Made by a program: the position numbers and the translations under genes. The notes beneath the pieces are model-generated. The model was not told where the DNA came from and ran no database searches. It worked only from the letters and a program-made list of their open reading frames with translations. Source: Athripsodes cinereus (taxonomy: Eukaryota > Arthropoda > Insecta > Trichoptera > Leptoceridae). From it: 64,000 bases of DNA. This document shows, piece after piece, positions 26,463 to 39,152 of the stretch (the first letter of the stretch is position 1; each line of letters begins with the position of its first letter). The stretch is from NCBI GenBank assembly GCA_947579605.1, contig OX388313.1, positions 30,259,214 to 30,323,213 on the forward strand. The letters are read 5' to 3'.

Positions 26463-29083
26463 TGTAGTACTTACCTAATATTAAATAGCACAGTACAATA
26501 TATAGGTAACGTTATTATACCTCCTCTTTACTCCTTATAGTGCCCTGATACATAAACCTGTACTACGCATGGCTGTTGTACTGTAAGTTGTACTGTGTGA
26601 AATAACATAACCGCTCAGACGGAATGAAAGAGTAAAAAGATACCAGTTTTGAATAATTTTTGTCTCTTTCATCTCGTTGTTGGAATGTGCGAAATTTCCG
26701 ACTAACAACTATGATGGCGCTCCATGAGAAATTTGTTTCAAGTACATACATACTACCTACATACTTTACTAGTTTCTTGGTAGAATTATCATCATTGAGT
26801 GCCTAATAGAAAAATAACAATTGAGCAAAACCCTTAAATTCATAATTTTTATTATATTTTAAAGATATTAAACATCTCCCAATTCAGAAGTGTTGAGGCG
26901 ACAATCCAGAAAATAGTACTTTTATGGTACAGAAAGGATATTCATTTCACACAGTTTGTCTATTACCAACCTGAATTGTAGGAGATAAGGTAGATAAATT
27001 ATATTAAATAAAATGTAATACATGTTGTGTAGCTCTTTTGTTTTTCTCTTGTTTGTCATTTTTAATTAGTTTGCTGTTTTTTTTCTCGTTCAAATGTCAA
27101 TGTACGAAAACTACTTAAATTAGTTTTGTCAACTCGACTAATTTTGTATTTCTTGAATCGGTGTTATTTATAATGGAAGTCAACGGGTTTTTGAGCTTTC
27201 GAGATTTAATCTACAGTTACAGTTGTTGTTGTTGAATGGTAGTTACAACTCATTAAAAACATATTAGTTGTTGAAAATGTGTTGTAAAAAAAATATAAAA
27301 TGCTCTGTTACAATTACGAATAGTAAAATATATATACCTAAAGAGAAAATTTTATTACTTATAGCACAAAATAGAGTTAATCTCCTACTTTTTTATTTTA
27401 TTTAGATCAAGGCATAAAAAAATGCACAATTTTTTTAGGTATGCCTTGTCTTTGAACCAATAAGGGTACATTTCTATATAAAATGACAAAAAAATGTGTG
27501 GGCACACATTTTAACATGCCGTATTCAGCAATGAGACGAGACGTTAAATACCCATTATATGTATCCTAAAAGTATTTCATTTAAAAAAAAAAAGAAAATA
27601 CGAAAAATATTTTTCGGTATCAGAAACACATGAAATATTTAGGGGTAGGTATAATTATTTACACTAGACATTTTTCTTTACATTTTTCGCTGGACCGTTT
27701 CATAATTGAATACTTTCATTGTGATTATTTTTTTTTTTTTTTATTTTATTTCATAGAGACACTCACAGAAAACTGACAACACAATACATAAATTACAAAC
27801 ATACAATAAGATCTGGCCAGTTCCCCAACATTATGTAAGAACTTGTATGAAAAATTGCATAGATAAATAAAATATCATTGAATGATTGTGCATTGTAAAA
27901 TCTGAGTTGATATAATAGCAACTATAAAAATGTTGTAGACTTGAAGGTACTGAATTACGCACCTGGCTCATGTTAATATAAGTGCAATTATAATGTATCA
28001 CAGTATGTATAATAAATAATGTATGTAGATGTATGCGGTTAGTACGTAATTCCCTCATAAATGCGTGACGCAACATCAATACTCGCGACTCTACAGCTAA
28101 CAACAACGAATGACTATCCAAATATATCACACGACTGACCCAAAAAAACAACGCATCTATATTTCACTTCTGTTATCCTAATACAATATTTTCATATGAC
28201 GTTGGAAAATTAGTCAAATTAACTAACTAACTGTCTGTAGTTTTTTTTATTTGTTTTGTTTAATTGTTTTGTAATGGTTCTGTATTTTTTGTTCACTGGT
28301 TCCCGAAATAGCTTGAACAACCAACATTTGGTGAAAACGCTTTTCACTGTGAACACATGTTTTCAGGAATCGCCTGCTTTCAGGCACGTTCCTCTGTCTC
28401 CCATAAAACACTTTGTCCTAGTGATGACATTTTAAAATTAAAATTAGCTTAGAATAATTTTGATATTTTATTTTACTATCATATTTTTTTATTACATTTG
28501 ATGAGTTAGTAATATTTTATCTTGGCCTATATAATATGAAGCTTTGAATACTTTTTGGAAATTTGTCTAAGTAAACTAATGTTGAGTGTCTGATTTTGAT
28601 AAGATTGGCGATCTAGTGCAGATATTTCTTATTATTATTATTATTTATCGCTGATTATGATGCTCGCTTGTCTTCAGCAAACAATAATTTATTTGGAACA
28701 TTTGCGTCACCGTTCGTAGGAACTTCACTGTAATCAGATTGTAAATGTATGCCGTATTATTACACATTCGGTCGGGTCAACGAACCACGTTTACCTTCAG
28801 CGCTGTGTTCATACACAACCAACACACATACACTGACAGCTCGCACCAATACACGCAAAGCTGCACGCAAATCTACTATGAGAGCTATGCTCGAGTTTAA
28901 TGAGAGGAAAAATCCAGAAAACCTCTCAGAGACAAAAGGGATGATTGACAAAGGAATTATATTTTTTTAGGACCATAACTAGGAATGTTTCGCACCATAC
29001 CGTTAATCCGAGGGACGAAGGGGGCCTTTTGCAGCAGTGACACTCTCACTTTCCCTCGGCGGGGCGCGAGTTCAGCGTCCGGC

Positions 29084-29093
29084 AACTAGGTCA
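29084..29093 (+). promoter_or_regulatory. RORE-type monomer site AACTAGGTCA
   Basis: Ten-base match to the core of the site bound by ROR/HR3 and Rev-erb/E75 monomers (A/T-rich stretch followed by TAGGTCA). It sits about 215 bp upstream of the favoured E75B start site, in the GC-rich part of the promoter. Family knowledge makes HR3 or full-length E75 the natural candidates to bind it, which would close a feedback loop. Binding is inferred from the motif only. Confidence 0.5.
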
Positions 29094-29163
29094 CGGGGCC
29101 TCGTCCCCGTCCCGCGCCTCCCACCCACCTCGGGCCCCGGCTCCCCACCTCGACTAGGAGCTA

Positions 29164-29178
29164 TGAACTCGCAGTTCA
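29164..29178. promoter_or_regulatory. Everted nuclear-receptor half-sites, TGAACT-3-AGTTCA
   Basis: A perfect 15-bp palindrome, TGAACTCGCAGTTCA. The outward-facing AGTTCA half-sites are three bases apart (ER3). It lies between the RORE-type site and the initiator cluster of E75B. EcR/USP prefers inverted or direct repeats, so an ecdysone role is not a given. Confidence 0.35.
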
Positions 29179-29330
29179 CGTTTGTGCTCCGTGTTGAACA
29201 GTCGCAACACTAAACACTATAGTGAGGTGAGGAGTAAGCAATACAGTACCTTGTTGCACTCACCCGATATCATTCAGTCAGTTCAGTATAGTAGCTGTCA
29301 GTCTATAGTGAAACTCCGACCAGTTAGGTT

Positions 29331-29623
29331 GGTAGTGTCCCGTACTTACGTTACGTTACGTCTACTGTCAGGTGGATCTAATGTGCTCGCACGTAACCAG
29401 CCAATAATAATAATACACCACACATTGTTGTTGTGAATTGTGATGTCGAGTTCAGGATTGAGGATACTGATGTTTTAATTAAATATAAGCGTTTATTCCT
29501 GGACCCAATGTGGTCGCACTAAATAAAAGACTTAAAAAATACAAAGTGACTGTGATGTTCTGATTCGCGCCATATTTAGTCAATTTAGTTAATTTTTTTA
29601 ATTGTAATAAAAAATAGTTCAAA
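29331..29623 (+). other. E75: E75B 5' leader with four short uORFs
   Basis: Between the predicted start site and the E75B ATG, four upstream ATGs open short frames that all close before 29624: 29381-29407 (8 aa), 29443-29478 (11 aa), 29508-29522 (4 aa) and 29555-29563 (2 aa). The in-frame TAG at 29615 isolates the main ORF. Such a leader should reduce initiation at the E75B ATG unless bypassed. An unannotated leader intron could remove some of these uORFs. Confidence 0.5.
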
Positions 29624-30029
29624 ATGGGTTGCGTTTACAACAGTGAGGATCTCGTCCCTAACCAGGAGGATCTCTTAACCAAAAAATCGGACTTGTTGAA
29701 AAAAACCCATAGCGTATTAGTACAAATGTTGGAATCGAAGCCCTTGTTTGAAGGGACTCCGATGGAGACGGTGTCAAGCGACTCGGGTTGCGATAGTGAT
29801 TCCGGGGGCGAAGGCTCTTGCCATTGCTCCCCTCAATCGGATTCTGATGATACCATGAGTGACGGTTGTGGTGATGATTCACAGGGTTTCTTCAGGCGGT
29901 CGATCCAGCAGAAGATCCAATACAGACCGTGCACCAAGAACCAGCAATGCTCAATCCTCCGAATCAACCGCAACAGATGCCAGTACTGTCGCCTCAAGAA
30001 ATGCATCGCCGTCGGCATGAGCAGAGATG
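29624..30029 (+). CDS. E75: E75B first coding exon, contiguous with the second-zinc-finger exon
   Basis: Start of the E75B isoform; the full CDS joins 29624-30029, 48285-48520 and 51249-52895 (762 aa). The ATG has a good context (AAA before, G after) and an in-frame TAG nine bases upstream. Residues 1-87 are isoform-specific: a charged start, [14 protein letters not shown] at 28-41, then a Ser/Asp/Gly-rich acidic stretch. From residue 88 the frame runs straight into [16 protein letters not shown]. This contains the second C4 finger (Cys103, 109, 119, 122) and the C-terminal extension to Asp135. No first finger precedes it, as in Drosophila E75B. The donor is GTAAGT at 30030, phase 1. The CAG at 29882-29884 just before GGT TTC is the expected acceptor for E75A/C splicing, so bases 29885-30029 should be shared. 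E75B is a haem-binding partner and repressor of HR3 in flies; that role here is inferred from family identity. Confidence 0.96.
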
Positions 30030-31516
30030 GTAAGTTTCACAATGCATTTATTACTTTTATGTTTATTATTTCACCAATTTGTTTATTTGAATTATAAATG
30101 AAAATAACTCTTATTTGAAAAACTGAAAACCCTAATTTGAAAAAAAATATCCCGCCGAAATTAAAAATTCTATGATACGAGAAAAAAACATTCAACATTA
30201 AAATTTTCATAAACTCTGTTAATGTGAGGAAATTGGTTTTCTTCTTTCCCTATTAAACTTTATCGGTTGATACTTTGTAATTTTCTTTCAGCACTCTCTC
30301 CCTAATTTTCCTCAAAAACATTTCTTCATAATACACAATATGTATTTAAATCCTCCACAATACACCGCTCATCAATCATTCTGTCACAAGGTGTCAGATT
30401 TTTGAATAGTCATACAACCTCCACACCTCCCGCCTTCTTTACTCCACTTCTCCTTTTTATGGTGGGTCACAGGGTGCTCTGGAATAGGGTTGGAGCGCAT
30501 GCGTCCCGGAACCTCTCTCTGAGTTCGTTCACCTTTGGTCCAACCTGGAAACTTATCTGGTTTGGCCTAATATTAGCTAATGATCCACATTTGAAATAGA
30601 TACACATTATTCGGCGCTAACTAACAACCTAAATATGTTATTTCATATTTTTATATTCTACCAACATTCTTCTTAACGGAAAGTTTATATAGTAACTATC
30701 TGTCTCATAAGATTTCCTTCATTTCCAAAAAACACGTGTTTTTTTCAACCTCATGGTTTTTTCAACTTTCTTTCTTCCAACATACATTATTTGGTTGGTT
30801 GATTTTGACTTTTTTCAGCATCACAATTTTCTTATTCTTCTTTCTTGATACATTACTTCAATCATTCTTAATGGCATCAAATTAATTATTGTCTTTGAAG
30901 ACCGTTTTCAACTTTTGTAAAGAAAATAGGTTTTTGTTTCAAAGACACATTTACGTGACAACTTTCCGTGAATACTTTAAGTAGGGCCGTTTCATTATTT
31001 AAAACTTTTCAGGTCTTCGAACATTAGTTACTTAAGCGTCAATTATTCAGACGCCCTTAAAAATAATTTTAAAATCCCCCTTTGTTATAAACTAAATTTA
31101 AAAACAAGTTCTTGAAAAAATATCTGTCACAAAAAAGATCTGTTCTAAAAATTAGAACTGGCGATAAAAAATACTTTTTTTTTTGTTTGATTTTACTTCT
31201 TTATGTATCAGGAGAATATAAGTGTTAGAGAAGCTAGTCGCGATAATTTTCCAAGAGACATTATGATAAAGAATAGTAACAACTCTGTTACTATTATTAT
31301 TATGACACCACATACCTTATCAGTAAAGCAATTCACAATAATATAATGAATGCACGTATGTACTTTATTTGTTGTTTACCGTTTAGCTCAATAAAACAAA
31401 TATAATTAATACCCTTTAACGACTATGCTGCCCTAGTATTTAGTATTTACTTTTGCATTATTATTACAATAGTTTATAATATTATCAGAATTGTTGAGGT
31501 TAACGAACTGCCAATG

Positions 31517-31680
31517 CTGTTGGGCTGTTGGGTGGGTGGTATAGTGGATATAGTGTGTAGCTTAGTAGTGAAGGGTCCCGTGTTCGAATGGAAACGGTGT
31601 TGAGGTCATCCGCTCGCAAACACATAGGTACACAACACAACACCTAACCAACTAATATTAATAATAATTATTTACAAACC
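31517..31680 (+). mobile_element. Possible tRNA-derived SINE (single copy)
   Basis: A tRNA-like stretch: TGGTATAGTGG (A-box-like) and GTGTTCGAATGG (degenerate B-box) 40-odd bases apart, in a GC-richer pocket of intron. It cannot fold as a functional tRNA from what I see. Could also be an old tRNA pseudogene. Confidence 0.4.
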
Positions 31681-34600
31681 ATCCAGCAACACCCATATAT
31701 CTCATCAATCTATGGAATGTTTGTTAGCAAGTTTTGTACATAACAATGTTAGTTTTTCATTACTTTAGCTCACCATCGACGATTCATGCGCGCCTGATAC
31801 ATTTATCAGTTTTTTTTTCTTATTTAATGCTCCAACGGGCAGCATGATTGATTATTTTTATGTATCTAGGTATATATTTTTCCTTTATGAAAAAAATGAA
31901 TATTTTTGGAATAGAAAAAAATCATACATTAAAAAAAGATATATATTTCTTAGATATATTTCTGCTGAAAATGGAAAAATAAAATTGCTTCAAACTCTTG
32001 AATAAACATCAATAGCTACAGGGTAAAATCAGCCCCTTTGAAAATATTCAAAATCACCTCTAAAAAGCCGTTGTGATTTTACAACGTACCGTGAACGTTG
32101 AAACACAATCAAAAACCTTCTACGATATCGTAGCACTTCATGGCCCTACAATATATCGTAGTATCTACGATTTTAACAATGAAATAATTATTTTGAAATT
32201 GTGTCGTTTATAATTTTATTAAATCTAATAAATTTTATTGATTGGTAAACCTTGATTGGTTTAACTATGAACAGCTACTATAGCGCAGATTGATTCGATT
32301 GTAATGCAATTGAGCATATTGGAGTTAATGTCTTTGTTCGTACTTGTACCTACATAATATCATTTTATTCTGCTTTAAGTTCATATACAAAGTATTTATG
32401 ATAGACTATTTATTGCGTAGAGAAATAAGTAAGTACTGTATTGTATATTACACAAATGTCCACTATGTTTAATACTAGTAGGATAATAGTAATAATGTTA
32501 TAAAGCAACAACCACACACTAAAAACTAATAAATTCACTAGAAGACTATTTTCTGCCAACTTGGACAAAAAGATCATATCGTTCATATATGTCTTATTTG
32601 CTCGTTAATACATTACGCCTTGTACCTTTTTACTCATTGCGTCCTAGATTAGTTTTGAAATGTATTATTTTATTAGTAGTTAGTTGTTGGTGTATTATAA
32701 GCGGCCTCGTTGATTTCCCTTGAGCCCATGGCCATTTCCAAGCATTGAACCCGTTTATCTGGCACGCCGACCCGCGCTTTACGGCTACGACATACAATTA
32801 TATACCCATTTCATTCCAACCAATATATATTGAATATTATATCCATCTCGCAATACGGCTTATAATTTATTATTATTATTGACAATTATTGTACCACTAC
32901 TATTGTTGCACAATTTTTCATTGTCGCCACAGTGCATATTATTTGCTTCTACGCTTACACCACGACCGAACGGCTATGAGTTGAACTTTTTACCATTGTT
33001 CAAATTTTTGCAATTGTAACACTAACATACAAATTTCTCAAAAAAAGCGTAACAAAAATAGATAAAATTTAATACGAAAGAAAACAATCTGCTTAAGACA
33101 TAAAACAAAAAGAAAGAAAAGTACTAGAAAATAATTGAAGAAAGAAGCGTTTAAATAAAATGTCATAAAAAGAAGATAAAAAAGAAACAAGTCTATAAAA
33201 TTTGATGTCCATTTTAAAGGAAACAAAATACAAGTTTGAAATAATAAAAGACAATCGTAATGTGAGATGTGGAGAAACAAAAGAGTACCTATCTTCTGTT
33301 AGTAGCTGCGCAAATTTACGTCATTTGCGTCAGTCGTTGTGATAGTGGGAGAATATAATATCTACCCTCAACCATGTATGATGAATATATGGTATAAACT
33401 GGGTCATTTGGGCAAAGTTTGTACTAGTCGTGGTGTTATTAGGGTGTCATCAACATTACAATAGTCATTATTACGTTGCTGATTGTACGACTGAATCACA
33501 ACACTAACGACAGCAGCTATACCGTATATGTGTTATATTCTCCTGATATATTTTCAGCGTTAAAATGGACTCAAAAGGATATTTATTACCAGAACAGTAC
33601 GAGGCTAAAAATGATAATGTTTTATGAAAATTGTAGAGGGGTAAAATCATAAATTTATTTATTAGAATTTTTTGAAAACATATCTATTCTGTAATATTTT
33701 TTTTATATATTCCTGATACATTCTTAGTAGCATTGCATCAAGTGTATTCATTCACATTAGCAGAGATTGAAAAATATTTTATCAAAACTGAATGGGAGTT
33801 GGACTCTAAAAATATTTTATCAGAAAAATTATAAATCTTCAGAAAAATGTCTAATTAGCGAAAAGTATGAGTTGCTGTGTTAAACAATAACGAAACAAAT
33901 TATCGTTATTTTTTTATTAGTACCATTTCGTCAGCATTTTATTATTATTGTCTTAGAAAATTATTAGTAAAAAGAAATGTCTGAACTATACAAATTAAGA
34001 CCGACAGTGTTGCGACACATAATAACTATTTGTCTTAGAAACAGCATAGTAGTTCGTTCATAGTTTGTCAGTCGTATGTCTTCGTGGGTACATAATATTA
34101 TCTTTTCCGCGACGCCGCGCGGCGGCCGTCCCAAAATAATAAAACAATAATAATTTGGAATTTTCAACTTTACGATGCATCTTTTACGAACATTTGACAT
34201 ATTATAATATAAAACCAAGTATCAAATCTATTTTGGTCGCATAATGGAACTAAATTGTTTAGAATAGTAGCAAACCAACCCCGAGAGGAAAGTCGTTAAA
34301 ATATTGTATTCTCGAATTCCCACATCAAAATAATAATAGAAATTATTTTGACTAGTACCAATAAATTGACAAATATTCAACATTTCACTATATTGATGAA
34401 AACAATATAAATTTACACATTTTTCAAAAATAATAATAACAAACAAAATGTTATTACTGACTGCAAATTTAAGAAATGACATTCTGAAAATTATGCCCTG
34501 AAAACAATTTAATTTTTTTTTTTGTAAAATAAAAATTTTGAAAAAAAATTATAAAATTTATTTAATTAGTTTATTGGCTAACACTGTTTATTTTTCCTAT

Positions 34601-36954
34601 TAATGATTATTTACTCTGTATAAATAAATATATATTATGGTTAATTTTCACATTGTCTGAAATCAAAAAAATCGCATTTTCACTAATAGTTCGATTCATA
34701 ACATCAATTAATAATGATTCTTGCTCTATTAATTTCTTTATTTCAATCAAAATCGCTGTAAATGATATCAGTAAATTATAACGAAGATTCTGACATTAAT
34801 TTAATGATAATTATTATATCATCAATCTGGAATATAAGTAAAGAAATATTTTTAATAATATTAATAAATGTGGAACAGTAGATAATAATAATAGTCTGTT
34901 GGAAGTTTAGTATTAGTTGTATGAAATTTGGTACGCGAATCCTTGAGCGCGCTCTATATTTCAAGGAGGTACGCTGAACCCGAGCGATCTGACCTACTTG
35001 CTATGCCTTCTGCAAGGTGATATTAGCATCAGATACGCTGTGTTTTATTATCGCAATAGCAACAACAGCGACTCACTGGGATACGACCATACGACTTACT
35101 ATACTACTTACTATACAATATTGTTATTATTATATAGATATATATTGCTATATATTGCTTTGCTATTATCACTTATTATGGTTAATATTATTAATATTAT
35201 ACGATCATAGTAAATTACAAGACATTTTTAGTTCGAGGATAATACATACCTACATGATTTTGTTACAGGAAAAATTCTCTGCCATTTTTTTTACCTAACC
35301 TAACCCTTAATTATATATTTTAAATTTATTTTAATCTTTTAATTAATAAACTATGTATATATTTCGAAAATTTGAATCTTAATAATATGAATAAGCGAGA
35401 CTTATTTTGAAGAATATTAGGAAACTCGATGAATGGTGTGGCCGAATTGTTTACATTCGAAACACTGTTTTTTTGGCATACTTTACTTTTGTGCTTTGAA
35501 ATTGGACACGTCTTAGTATGACCGAATTCGCAACATTTTAAACATCACTCACACACAACTATCCGCATATGAGGCAATAAATGCTAAAAATATTTTCTCT
35601 GAACTAAAAAAAGTTTTTTTTTTGTTATATGCCTTATCAAGAAGTCTCGAGAAACTAAACTTTGCAATAATGAATTAAAATAAAAAAAGGTTTTTTCATA
35701 CTTTGTTAATTTCATATTATTAGGGAAACATAAAAATTAGATTGTGTATATTCATAGTAGTATTACTTAGCTTAGTAGGTAAATAATGTAATATGTATAA
35801 AGTGAGTAGTTACGATAATTTACTTGTGTATGATAGTTATGCAAGCGATTAAGTTAGTCAGAGCGAGTGAGGTATACCTATAATAATGTCCTCTCTTTCA
35901 TAGAGTGACTGACTGGTAAACAGGCCATGGTGGGTCATTCACTCTTTACTTACAGCCATAACCTACATACGATAATGTGCCTTATCTGCCTTCGTTAACC
36001 ATACAACATTACAGCTCATGTTTGTATGACGGTTATGTTGGCGCTTACGTTCACCGTGGCCCCGTTCGACCCAGTTTTCAGAGCGATTCTGTCCTCGGTT
36101 AATTTATTATTATTATTTTAATACATAGAGGTTGCTGCTATAGATAATATTATGTTTATTTTTTATGATTTGTAAAATTATCAATTTCTTACATTAGTAA
36201 TCCATATATTTTTTTATAACTTTTTTCGAAACTTTTTAACACTCCTCTCGAAAGCACAGAATTGCTGCTGATAAACTTTCTTCCAATTGTCGCATGGTTA
36301 ATAATTAATCGCCATAATCCAACACGTTATTTTAACAATTCCTCCACATTTATTATATATTGAAAAAAACATCATAAATCTTGCATTTTATAACATAAAA
36401 GTACTCCTTTAAATATATTGCATCTGCTGTTTACCACATTTATGAAAAACCCCATGAAGATAAAATGAAAAAAATTCTAAATCACACATTTTTCAAACAC
36501 TTATAATTTTCTCTTTCAGTACGTAAACTAAATGAAATAAAAATTTAATATACTTGCATTTTTTTCTATATTTCATTCATTATATTATTACTCCTTTATC
36601 AATGAAGCATAAAAAATAACGTGCGTTACTCACATTATAAACATGTTAGTGCAAACTCACTTATGTATAAAAAACGCAGACAATAATTTCTCCTATAATC
36701 GTAATGATTCAATGAATAGACAATTACCTAATTAAAAAATATGCTTGCGTGCAAGATATAGATATAGAGTTTCAGCATCGATACTACAACAATAGTAGAA
36801 AAGTGAGAGTGCTGTTTGAAGAAATAAGTAAATAAATAACATAATTAAAAAAAGTTAGTAATTCAGCACTTGTTTCTTTTATTCGTTTTTTTTCTAATTC
36901 TGGTAGTTGACAAAATAACATTATTTTACATCTTCAATTCAGCCAGGAAATGCG

Positions 36955-37065
36955 CCGTATATCCTAAATGCCTTGACATTTATTAGCACAGAAAGGACGA
37001 CTTGTATGTTGATTACATTTGTAATTGATTCGCTGGCTATTCCGACTGTAGGAAATGCCATGATT
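36955..37065. repeat. Fold-back/MITE family, one arm
   Basis: AAAGGACGACTTGTATGTTG, then TTCGCTGGCTATTCC and TGTAGGAAATGCC; same order as the right arm at 39325-39460. Adjacent to another copy at 37224. Confidence 0.55.
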
Positions 37066-37221
37066 GTGTGTATGTAGGGATTAAACAAAAATGTATTGCA
37101 ATGTTTTATCAAATTGACCGATTTTTTTTATTAGTTAGACAAAAAGACAGCCGGACAAAATTGAAACAAATTTTATTTGCAAGTTTTTAGTTTGTTATTA
37201 AAGGTAAATTTTTTTTACTGC

Positions 37222-37432
37222 ACAATCACGGCATATCCCACAAGTTGGGTAGCCAGCAGAGGTCTACCTATTCTTAAAAATCACTAAAATGAAATTTAAG
37301 ATTTTAAATTCATGAGTTATATTCTCACCTATTCTGAATGTTTCTGTTTTTGTCGGCACTAAGAGGACAGTCTTTATGTTTATTACATGCAGTTGTCAGT
37401 CTATTGGCTACCCCTCTTAAGGAAGGTGTAAA
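37222..37432. repeat. Fold-back/MITE family, both arms present
   Basis: Left arm at 37222-37256 contains CACGGCATATCCCACAAGTT and GGGTAGCCAGCAGA. Right arm at 37328-37430 carries the inverted version (GACAGTCTTTATGTTTATTA, then TATTGGCTACCCCT). Arms are inverted about a short centre. About 210 bp, no ORF worth calling. Confidence 0.6.
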
Positions 37433-39152
37433 GATTTTTTCTAAAATTGTTATTTCAGGGGTAGATAACCAAAGATTTTATTTACGTGACCACAACATAT
37501 TTTATTATTATATCCTTGAAACAGATAATATGAAAAGTATGTCGATTTTGAAAGAATCTTTAACAGATTTACTAATGAAAGAAATTGGTGTGTGAAGTCT
37601 TTGTGTTATTAGTTATTATAAAACGAATTGTTTACACAATTATATGTCCTTGTGTTAGATAATTTCTATACCATTTTTCTATAATTTACACATGTTTAAT
37701 TTTTTGCTCATATTATTAAATTCCTATGATAAACATTTTTGGAATGTATTTCAAAAATACTTAGTATTTTTATTCTGTTGAACTTGTATTCCGTATATTT
37801 TATTACATTCTTGGTTTTTTGCTAAAAGCTTATAAAAAAGCTTTGTTCTAGGTGTAAAAAGAAACATCTAGAATATCTTCAAAAGAAGGTTACATGCATT
37901 ATCATCTCTAAATTATCCACTGAAAAAGAAAAGTAAACATATTTGCTAAATTTTTATAATGATTTTTCTAGAATCTTATTAAAATTAGAATGTTAAATAT
38001 CTTGAAATTTGTTTGATAAAATTGAGTAATATACATTCTCAGTTTTTCTTCTAAATAATAAATAAATAATTTGAATCACTTATAAACTACATGTAGGTAA
38101 TAAACAAGAATTTAAATGATATAAGTTTTTTTAGTTGCATAAAGTATAATTCAGTTTATCTGCTAAAGTTGTATAATACAAAAATCATACTTATCAATTA
38201 CATGCTAAAAACTTGATGTAATGTAATTATTCTTGGAGAAAACTATTTTGAACAACAATACAATGATGCATATATTGAGTACGTAAGTAATTGATAGTAA
38301 TAATAATAATAAATTCTTTTATTACATACACCAAAATACTTACATAAAATAGGCGTGCTTATTGCCTGGAGGCAATCTCTTCCAACAAACCTGTATAAAA
38401 GCTAAACTTTATTTTACAATAACAGAGGGTTAAAAAAATAGCAAGATATATTATAATATTACGTATAAATTAAATAAAAATAAATTAATTTAAATTAAAC
38501 TCTCTTCGCAGCTGATAACATCGATCCATTGTTTTTTTACGAAAGGAAATTTTGAGTTTTATTTACGAAAACTCTTAGAGATTCTATTTTGCTTTTGAAA
38601 AATGTGATAGAGTTTGAATTCTTTCTATCCACGGAAAGATTATTCCAAACTCCTTAATACACTCTTTATTTTTGATAAACTCGTTTAGGGTGTATTTCTT
38701 GCGTATCTTTAAACATTACAATATGTCTATTGTACCTAATAACGTAACTTACGTCAGCGTGTTGAGTTAATTTAAAAATAATGGCCTCGAATGTACGGCG
38801 AATTACAGCTTCATATATACGTAGGTACATAGTCAGTCGTATGAATTTGTTGTAACATATTATTATTATTACTTTTAATGTAAGTAAGAAATGAGTCGGT
38901 CATTGACTTTTTAACAATAAATAGGGCAGACTCGATACAATTGTACATTATTATTAAATGTTATCTTATTTATATATTTATTAACTTGTTAACACTTACC
39001 AAGCAGGATTGAGAAAAACACCTGCAATTTATATTGGCGTTATTTTTTTATATAGTCTTAATGTATTTCTAGCATTCTATCGATTATCGCTGATTTTTCT
39101 TAAGCTGAAAATATTTACAAGTTTCATTACTGACCTGTAGAGTTCTTATCTA

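Larger units (their letters stand above)
1..28980. other. Non-coding stretch upstream of E75B, probably E75A/C intron
   Basis: No host exon could be supported here. Open frames are short, lack codon structure and mostly fall in low-complexity AT DNA or transposon remnants. I looked for the first-zinc-finger exon of E75A/E75C, which should end in a CEGCK-type motif followed by a GT donor, and did not find it, so it is probably upstream of base 1. If the gene order follows other insects, this stretch is intron for the A and C isoforms and ends in the E75B promoter. Its contents are mainly LINE 3' ends, SINE and MITE copies, a 98-bp tandem array and microsatellites, listed separately. The intronic status is inference. 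Confidence 0.55.
28980..29330 (+). promoter_or_regulatory. E75B core promoter and proximal region
   Basis: A GC-rich patch (about 29030-29160) stands out from AT-rich flanks and lies a few hundred bases before the E75B ATG. Initiator matches (TCAGT) cluster at 29274, 29278, 29283 and 29298. The last is a full TCAKTY match with A+1 at 29300 and is the only one with a downstream element at the correct +28 spacing: GGTTGG at 29327-29332, five of six DPE positions. No TATA box is evident. A RORE-type AACTAGGTCA lies at 29084-29093 and a palindromic everted repeat at 29164-29178. Position and motifs support a promoter; the exact start site is inference. Confidence 0.6.

Noticed and set aside
28749..28970. 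73-codon open frame just upstream of the E75B promoter
   Set aside because: No recognisable domain, no splice link to E75B, and an equally long frame on the other strand.
35288..35308. CCTAACCTAACCC resembling insect telomeric repeat
   Set aside because: Only about two and a half units; too short to be an interstitial telomere.
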